Source: Caulobacter vibrioides
GTDB taxonomy: Bacteria; Pseudomonadota; Alphaproteobacteria; Caulobacterales; Caulobacteraceae
Direction of reading: 5' to 3'
Assembly (NCBI GenBank): GCA_001449105.1
Contig: LNIY01000101.1
Span: forward strand, 1 to 36,338
DNA: 36,338 nt
Under the pieces are notes generated by a model, which searched no databases, was not told the origin of the DNA, and was given only the letters and a program-made list of their open reading frames with translations. The first letter of the stretch is position 1. The number at the start of each line of letters is the position of its first letter. Positions 31,467 to 36,338 of the stretch are shown in pieces. Both the position numbers and the translations under genes were made by a program.

Positions 31467-32366
31467 ATGGGCGCCGACGCCCTCGCCTCGCCGCTGACCA
31501 CGGTCGCCCTGCCCGCGGCCCTGGGCCTGATCATGTTCGGCCTGGGCCTCAGCCTGACGCCGGCCGACTTCGCCCGGGTCGGCCGACGGCCGCGCGCCGC
31601 CGTCGTCGCCCTGTCCTGCCAGCTGCTGGTGCTGCCGGTGCTGGGCTTCGCTCTGGCCCTGCTGTTCCGCCTTCCGCCCGAGACGGCGGTCGGGCTGATG
31701 CTGCTGGCGGCCTCGCCCGGCGGCACGGCGGCCAACCTCTACAGCCACCTCTTCCGCGGCGACGTGGCGCTGAACATCAGCCTGACGGCGATCAACTCGA
31801 TCCTCGCCGTCGTCACCCTGCCGATCGTGGTAAACCTGTCGGTGGCCTGGTTCCAGCCGGGCGAGCTCAGCATCGGCCTGCGCTTTTCCAAGACCGTCGA
31901 GGTCTTCCTGGTGGTGCTGGGCCCCGTGGCCCTGGGCATGCTGGTGCGCCGCCTGCGCCCGGCCTTCGCCGACGCCATGGACCGGCCGGTGCGCGTGGTC
32001 TCGGTGGCGTTCCTGACCCTGCTGATCGGCGCGGCCGTCGCCGCCAATCTGGCGACGCTGAAGGACGAGGTGCTGGCCCTGGCCGGGGTCACCGTCGCCT
32101 TCTGCCTGCTCAGCCTGACGGTCGGCTTCGTCGTTCCGCGCCTGCTGCGCGTGACCCGCGACCAGGCGATCGCCAGCGCCTTCGAGGTTGGGCTGCACAA
32201 CGCCGCCCTGGCCATCGTCGTCGCCCAGTCGGTGCTGCAACGGCCGGAGATGAGCCTGCCGGCCGCCGTCTACGGCGTGCTGATGTTCCCGCTGGCGGCG
32301 GTGTTCGGCCTGGTGTTGACGCGGACGGCCGGCGTGGCGGGGAATGCACGCCCTTCCATGCACTGA
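31467..32366 (+). CDS. Bile acid:sodium symporter (BASS) family transporter
   Basis: A 299-residue inner-membrane protein with nine to ten helices. Family segments are visible: LIMFGLGLSLTPADFARV in the first helices, LVLPVLGFALALLF, the conserved MLLAASPGGTAANLYSHLFRGDVALNISLTAINS (the Na+-binding crossover region), and the C-terminal GLHNAALAIVVAQSVL. Members take up bile acids, pantoate, pyruvate or other carboxylates with sodium, or export steroid-like compounds. Four bases separate it from the dehydrogenase stop codon, so the two act on one pathway: a hydrophobic carboxylate substrate is likely. The gene ends just before the palindromic repeat at 32374, which may terminate it. Confidence 0.93.
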   Translation: MGADALASPLTTVALPAALGLIMFGLGLSLTPADFARVGRRPRAAVVALSCQLLVLPVLGFALALLFRLPPETAVGLMLLAASPGGTAANLYSHLFRGDVALNISLTAINSILAVVTLPIVVNLSVAWFQPGELSIGLRFSKTVEVFLVVLGPVALGMLVRRLRPAFADAMDRPVRVVSVAFLTLLIGAAVAANLATLKDEVLALAGVTVAFCLLSLTVGFVVPRLLRVTRDQAIASAFEVGLHNAALAIVVAQSVLQRPEMSLPAAVYGVLMFPLAAVFGLVLTRTAGVAGNARPSMH

Positions 32367-32373
32367 AAATCAC

Positions 32374-32525
32374 TCGTCATCCCGGCCGCAGCGCAGCGGA
32401 GAGCCGGGACCCAGGGGCCGGCGCACCGCCTTGGCCACGGCTAGCGGCTGCTGACGACTCCGCGCGGGCGGCCCCTGGGTCCCGGGTCTGCGGGCCGCTT
32501 CGCGCCCCTCCGCCCGGGATGACGA
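32374..32525. repeat. 152-bp intergenic inverted repeat element
   Basis: The ends are complementary (TCGTCATCCCGG at 32374 and CCGGGATGACGA ending at 32525), with further paired blocks inside (GGGACCCAGGGGCCG at 32405 against CGGCCCCTGGGTCCC at 32469). It fills the gap between the convergent BASS and FadD genes and can fold into a long imperfect hairpin on either strand, so it may act as a two-way terminator. A GACTC (GANTC) site lies at the centre (32456-32460). It resembles the Caulobacter intergenic repeats (CIR) reported to be associated with CcrM sites. Confidence 0.8.
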
Positions 32526-32536
32526 CTTGAAGTGAC

Positions 32537-34261
32537 CTACTTCAGCTCCCGCCGCAGCACCTTGCCGACCGGCGTCTTGGGCAGCGGCTCGGCGCGGAAT
32601 TCGACGATCCTGGGCACCTTGTAGGCTGTCAGCCGCTCGCGGCAGTGGGCGACGAGGGCTTCTGACGTCAGTTCGGGCGAGCGCCGCACGACCACGATCT
32701 TGATCCGCTCGCCCTGGACCGGATCGGGTACGCCGATGGCGGCGACCTCCTCGACCAGCGGGTGGGCGGCGACCACGTCCTCGATCTCGCTGGGATAGAC
32801 GTTGAAGCCCGAGACCAGGATCATCTCCTTCAGGCGGTCCAGCAGCTTCACCCGGCCGTCGGCCTGCATCACCCCGATGTCGCCGGTGGCCAGCCAGCCG
32901 TCGGCCGACAGCACCTTGGCCGTCTCGTCGGGATGGTTCCAGTAGCCCTTCATCACCTGCGGTCCGCGCACGCACAGCTCGCCCGGCTCGTCGATCCCGC
33001 ACCAGGAACCGTCGTCGCGGCGCATGCGCACCTCGGTCGAGGGCACCGGCAGGCCGACCGTGCCGTCGAAACCCATGGTCTGCGGATTGTCGATGTCGAC
33101 ATAGCCGATGCAGACCACCGGAGAGCACTCGGTCAGGCCGTAGCCCTCGATCACCGGCGCGCCGGTGACGTCCTGCCATTCCTCGGCCACGGCGCGCTGG
33201 GTGGCCATGCCGCCGGCGATGGTCAGGCGCAGGTCCGAGAAGTCCCTGTTCCGGAAGGCCTCGTTGTTCAGCAGGCTGGTGAAGAGCGTGTTCAGGCCCG
33301 TGAGGCCCGTGAAGCGCTCGTTGCGCAGCACCCACTCCACCCGCTTGGCGTCGCGCGGATTGGCGATCAGGATGTTGCGCCCGCCCACGCCCACGAACAT
33401 CAGCAGGTTCGCGGTCAGCGAGAACACGTGATAGAGCGGCAACATCGTGACGTTGCCCACGGCCTGGTCGCCCGGGATCTGGGTCATGATCCAGGCCCGG
33501 CCCTGCAGCACGTTGGCGATGATGTTGCGGTGGGTCAGCATGGCCCCCTTGGCCACGCCGGTCGTGCCGCCCGTATATTGCAGGAACGCCAGGTCCCCGG
33601 GGCGGATCTCCACGGACGCCGGCTTTCGCCGCCGGGCCTTGCGCATCATCGACGGCCAGCGCAGCGCGCCGGGCAGCCGCCACCTCGGGACCAGCTTCTC
33701 GACGTGGCGCATCATGGCGTTGACCGCCGCGCCCTTGGCCGGACCCATCATGTCGCCCATGGCGGTGACCACCACATGGCGGATGGCCGTGCCCTCGATG
33801 GCCTGCTCCAGCGTGTGGGCGAACATCTCCATGGCCACGATCGCCACCGCGCCGCTGTCCTCCAGCTGGTGATGCAGCTCGCGCGGCGTGTAGAGCGGGT
33901 TGACGTTGACCACCACGGCGCCGGCCATCAGCGTCCCGAACAGGGCCACCGGATATTGCAGGCAGTTGGGCATCATCAGCGCCACGCGCTCGCCCTGCCG
34001 CACGCCGACCGACTGCAGCCAGGCGGCGAAGGCCTTGGCCTCGCCCAGCGCCCGGCCGTAGGTGACGCCCGTGCCCAGGCTGACGAAGCCGGTGCGGTCG
34101 GCGTAGCGGCCGGCGTCGGCCTCGAACAGCTCGCCGACCGAGCGCCACAGGGCCAGCTCGTCGTCGATGGTGGCCGGCACGTCGGCGCGGTAGCTGCGGG
34201 TCCAGAAGCGCTCGGCCCACAGGCGGTCGGCATCGGCGGCGAGGGTTGTGGCGTCGGTCAT
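32537..34261 (-). CDS. fadD: Long-chain fatty acid/carboxylate-CoA ligase
   Basis: A 574-residue AMP-forming acyl-CoA synthetase that activates a carboxylic acid with ATP and CoA. Motifs: the phosphate-binding loop YTGGTTGVAKGAMLTHRN near residue 225, GYGLTECSPV near 372, GWLATGDIG near 456, and the C-terminal Lys motif PKTPVGKVLRR. The linker motif DRLKEMILVSGFNVYPSEIE is typical of FadD. Substrate length cannot be read from sequence. Its start overlaps the thiolase stop codon as ATGA, placing it third in the operon MaoC-thiolase-ligase. The start of a longer open frame upstream lies inside the thiolase gene and was rejected. Confidence 0.93.
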   Translation of the reverse strand: MTDATTLAADADRLWAERFWTRSYRADVPATIDDELALWRSVGELFEADAGRYADRTGFVSLGTGVTYGRALGEAKAFAAWLQSVGVRQGERVALMMPNCLQYPVALFGTLMAGAVVVNVNPLYTPRELHHQLEDSGAVAIVAMEMFAHTLEQAIEGTAIRHVVVTAMGDMMGPAKGAAVNAMMRHVEKLVPRWRLPGALRWPSMMRKARRRKPASVEIRPGDLAFLQYTGGTTGVAKGAMLTHRNIIANVLQGRAWIMTQIPGDQAVGNVTMLPLYHVFSLTANLLMFVGVGGRNILIANPRDAKRVEWVLRNERFTGLTGLNTLFTSLLNNEAFRNRDFSDLRLTIAGGMATQRAVAEEWQDVTGAPVIEGYGLTECSPVVCIGYVDIDNPQTMGFDGTVGLPVPSTEVRMRRDDGSWCGIDEPGELCVRGPQVMKGYWNHPDETAKVLSADGWLATGDIGVMQADGRVKLLDRLKEMILVSGFNVYPSEIEDVVAAHPLVEEVAAIGVPDPVQGERIKIVVVRRSPELTSEALVAHCRERLTAYKVPRIVEFRAEPLPKTPVGKVLRRELK

Positions 34262-35544
34262 TTCTCGAGCACCGCGACAACGCCCTGGCCGCCGGCGGCG
34301 CAGATCGAGATCAGGCCCCGGCCGCTTCCTTTGCGGTCCAGCATCGTCGCCAGGTGCGCCAGGATCCGGCCGCCGGTGGCGGCGAACGGGTGGCCGGCGG
34401 CCAGCGAGCTGCCGTGGACGTTCAGCCTGTCGCGGTCGATGGCGCCCGGCGCGCGGTCGAGGCCCAGTCGCGTGCGGGCGTAGTCGTCGTCCTCCCAGGC
34501 CTTCAGCGTGCACAGCACCTGGGCGGCGAAGGCCTCGTGGATCTCGTAGTAGTCGAAGTCCTGCAGGGAGAGCCCCAGCTTGCCCAGCATGCGCGGCACG
34601 GCGTAGGCCGGGGCCATCAGCAGGCCCTCGTCGCTCTTGACGAAATCCACCGCCGCCGTCTCGCCGGCCCGCAGCCAGGCCAGCACCGGCAGGCCGCGGG
34701 CCTTGGCCCAATCTTCGCTGGCCAGCAGCACCGTCGAGGCGCCGTCGGTCAGGGGCGTGGAGTTGGCCGCCGTCAGCGTGCCGTGTTCGCGGTCGAAAAC
34801 CGGCTTCATCGTTGCGATCTTGGCCGGGTCGATGTCGGGCCGCAGGTTGTTGTCGCGCTTGAGGCCCCGGAACGGCGTGACCAGGTCGTCGAACAGCCCG
34901 TCGGCATAGGCCTTGGCCATGCGCTGGTGGCTGCGGACGGCCAGGGCGTCCTGCTCGGCGCGGGGGATGGCCCAGCGCTTGGCCATCACCTCGCAGCTCT
35001 CGCCCATGGACAGGCCCGTGCGCGGCTCGGCGTTGCGCGGCGGCTCGGGGCGGAACGGCGCGCTCAGCCCCGCGCCCAGCAGCGCCTTGATCTTCCCGCC
35101 GTTGGTCTTCTGGCGATTGGCCGCCAGCAGCGCCTTGCGGAAGCCCTCGTTCAGAGCGATCGGCGCATCCGAGGTGGTGTCGACGCCCCCCGCCACGCCG
35201 ACCTCGATCTGACCCAGGGCGATCTTGTTGGCCACCAGGATCGCCGCCTCCAGGCCCGTGCCGCAGGCCTGGGCCACGTCGTAGGTCGGGGTGTCGTGGC
35301 CGATGGTGGTGGAGAGCAGGCTCTCGCGGGTCAGGGCGATGTCGCGCGAGTGCTTGAGCCCCGCGCCCGCCGCCACCTCGCCCAGCCTCAGGCCGTGCAG
35401 GTTGAAGCGATCGGCCAGGCCCTGCAGGGCGGCGGTCAGCATGTCCTGGTTGGAGGCCTCGGCGTAGGCGGTGTTGGAGCGCGCGAAGGGAATGCGGCTG
35501 CCGCCGAGGATGGCGACGCGGCGCGGCGCGGGCAGGGTCAGCAT
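34258..35544 (-). CDS. fadI: Acetyl-CoA C-acyltransferase, FadI-like thiolase
   Basis: A 428-residue thiolase that cleaves 3-ketoacyl-CoA in the last step of beta-oxidation. Catalytic residues are Cys94 (QACGTGLEA), His336 (IHEAF), His385 (GHPFAATGG) and Cys415 (CAAGGQG). The length and the N-terminal PRRVAILGGSRIPFARS fit the FadI type. The start at 35544 overlaps the MaoC-like gene by 7 bp, and its stop codon overlaps the ligase start as ATGA, so the three genes are tightly coupled. It could equally work in synthesis, but the ligase and hydratase neighbours favour degradation. Confidence 0.94.
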   Translation of the reverse strand: MLTLPAPRRVAILGGSRIPFARSNTAYAEASNQDMLTAALQGLADRFNLHGLRLGEVAAGAGLKHSRDIALTRESLLSTTIGHDTPTYDVAQACGTGLEAAILVANKIALGQIEVGVAGGVDTTSDAPIALNEGFRKALLAANRQKTNGGKIKALLGAGLSAPFRPEPPRNAEPRTGLSMGESCEVMAKRWAIPRAEQDALAVRSHQRMAKAYADGLFDDLVTPFRGLKRDNNLRPDIDPAKIATMKPVFDREHGTLTAANSTPLTDGASTVLLASEDWAKARGLPVLAWLRAGETAAVDFVKSDEGLLMAPAYAVPRMLGKLGLSLQDFDYYEIHEAFAAQVLCTLKAWEDDDYARTRLGLDRAPGAIDRDRLNVHGSSLAAGHPFAATGGRILAHLATMLDRKGSGRGLISICAAGGQGVVAVLEK

Positions 35545-36338
35545 GAAGGATCCTGTGGCTTGAGGCTCAGGCGGCCGCGCAGATGGGTGCGCGCGCCCTG
35601 GGCGTCTTTGATTTCGAAAGCGCGCTCGGCCCCCTCGGGGCCCGCGAGCAGCTGGATCTGGCCGGGCAGGAACACCGGCGCGCGGAACGAGACCTCGACC
35701 TCGCCGGCCTCGACGGCCCGCCCGTCGGTCAGGGCGGCGACAGCCCGGGCCTTGACCCACATGCCGTGGGCGATCGGCCGGCGGAAGCCGAACAGCTTGG
35801 CGCCAAGCGGCGAGGTGTGGATCGGGTTGGCGTCGCCCGACACCCTGGCGTAGCGGCGGCCGAGGTCGGCCGGCAGCGGCCAGGCCTCGATCGGCGTCTC
35901 GGCCGGCGCGCCCCCCTCTTCTGGCGATGGGACGACCGGCGCGCGATCGCCCCGTCCCGCCTTGCCCAGGCGCAGGTAGACGCTGGTCCCTTCCCAGACG
36001 ACCGCGCCGTCGCGACGGACGGCGGTCTCCAGCGAGAAGGCCTGGCCCTTGTCGTGGGCCAGAAGGCCGCCCGGCCGCACCGTGATCACCAGCTTCTCGC
36101 CCGCCGTCAGCGGCGCATGCTGGCGGATGCGGTTGGATAGGTGGACGAGGCCCATCACCGGATAGGGAAAGTCGCCCGCCAGCATCAGCCGCATCTGCAG
36201 CGGAAAGGCCAGGATGTGCGGGAAGGTCATCGGAACCCCGCCGTCCGCCCGGAAGCCGCAGGCCTGGGCGTAGGCGGCGATCGCCTCGCCCCGCAGCCAG
36301 GCGCCCGCCTCAAGCGCCGTATCGGGAAGGTCCCCGCC
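35538..36338 (-). CDS. MaoC-family (R)-specific enoyl-CoA hydratase, partial
   Basis: The open frame runs off the right edge without a start codon; at least 266 residues are visible, beginning before GDLPDTALEAGAWLRG. The hydratase-2 motif YARVSGDANPIHTSPLGA is complete, with the catalytic Asp and His, and is followed by FGFRRPIAHGMWVKA. The N-terminal half is a second hot-dog-like domain, as in the long two-domain MaoC proteins, in which one half has lost the active site. The enzyme adds water to trans-2-enoyl-CoA. It is the first visible gene of the MaoC-thiolase-ligase operon. An internal ATG at 36228-36230 would remove conserved-looking sequence and was not chosen. Confidence 0.88.
   Translation of the reverse strand, partial: GGDLPDTALEAGAWLRGEAIAAYAQACGFRADGGVPMTFPHILAFPLQMRLMLAGDFPYPVMGLVHLSNRIRQHAPLTAGEKLVITVRPGGLLAHDKGQAFSLETAVRRDGAVVWEGTSVYLRLGKAGRGDRAPVVPSPEEGGAPAETPIEAWPLPADLGRRYARVSGDANPIHTSPLGAKLFGFRRPIAHGMWVKARAVAALTDGRAVEAGEVEVSFRAPVFLPGQIQLLAGPEGAERAFEIKDAQGARTHLRGRLSLKPQDPSC

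Noticed and set aside
29735..31735. A 666-residue minus-strand open frame opposite the flavin dehydrogenase
   Set aside because: The plus strand encodes a full FAD-binding enzyme with all motifs; the antisense product has none.

Overview
The window is GC-rich, densely coded DNA from an alphaproteobacterium, most likely Caulobacter, Phenylobacterium or a close relative. The grounds are strong G/C codon bias, an aa3-oxidase subunit IV protein of alphaproteobacterial type, a RegB/RegA redox pair next to a bo3 quinol oxidase, abundant TonB-dependent receptors, intergenic palindromic repeats of the kind known from Caulobacter, and many GANTC sites. No tRNA, rRNA, insertion sequence, CRISPR array or phage gene was recognised.

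Layout. (1) 1-2742: an intergenic repeat, an aa3 oxidase subunit IV-like protein, an RhlE-type DEAD-box helicase with its own promoter and terminator, a highly structured non-coding element (2233-2318) and a small very basic protein. (2) 2860-5110: a three-gene operon read as YCII/DGPF protein, ECF42-type sigma factor with a C-terminal helical repeat extension, and membrane-anchored SRPBCC protein. A good candidate for the sigma factor's own promoter lies in front of it. (3) 5350-13716: a type I secretion operon read as giant substrate, ABC exporter, HlyD-like adaptor. The 1732-residue substrate contains eight almost identical 120-residue repeats in exact 360-bp tandem. (4) 14135-16327: a TonB-dependent receptor-like outer membrane protein. 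(5) 16405-23090: one seven-gene operon cyoA-cyoB-cyoC-cyoD-surf1-regB-regA, with most genes overlapping or nearly touching, so a terminal quinol oxidase, its assembly factor and a quinone/redox-sensing two-component system appear to be made together. (6) 23333-26353: an MHS-family transporter, a DUF2147 protein and two tandem paralogous secreted proteins (possibly PraB-like) separated by a textbook terminator. (7) 26559-36338: a large TonB-dependent receptor divergent from a flavin dehydrogenase plus BASS-family (bile acid/sodium) symporter pair, followed by a convergent beta-oxidation operon (MaoC hydratase, FadI-like thiolase, FadD-like acyl-CoA ligase).

How the parts may work together. Region 5 is a respiration module that senses quinone state and may regulate itself; a RegR-box-like site lies upstream of cyoA. 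Region 7 looks like uptake, inner-membrane transport, ring or chain dehydrogenation, CoA activation and side-chain beta-oxidation of a hydrophobic carboxylate such as a steroid or bile acid. That substrate is inferred, not shown. Paired TTTACA-N4-TGTAAA-type palindromes in the divergent promoter suggest a TetR-like repressor encoded elsewhere. Region 3 probably builds a cell-surface or matrix protein whose length can change by recombination between repeats.

Starts were moved from the longest open frame where overlap with the upstream stop codon (ATGA or GTGA) or a ribosome binding site supported a shorter protein.
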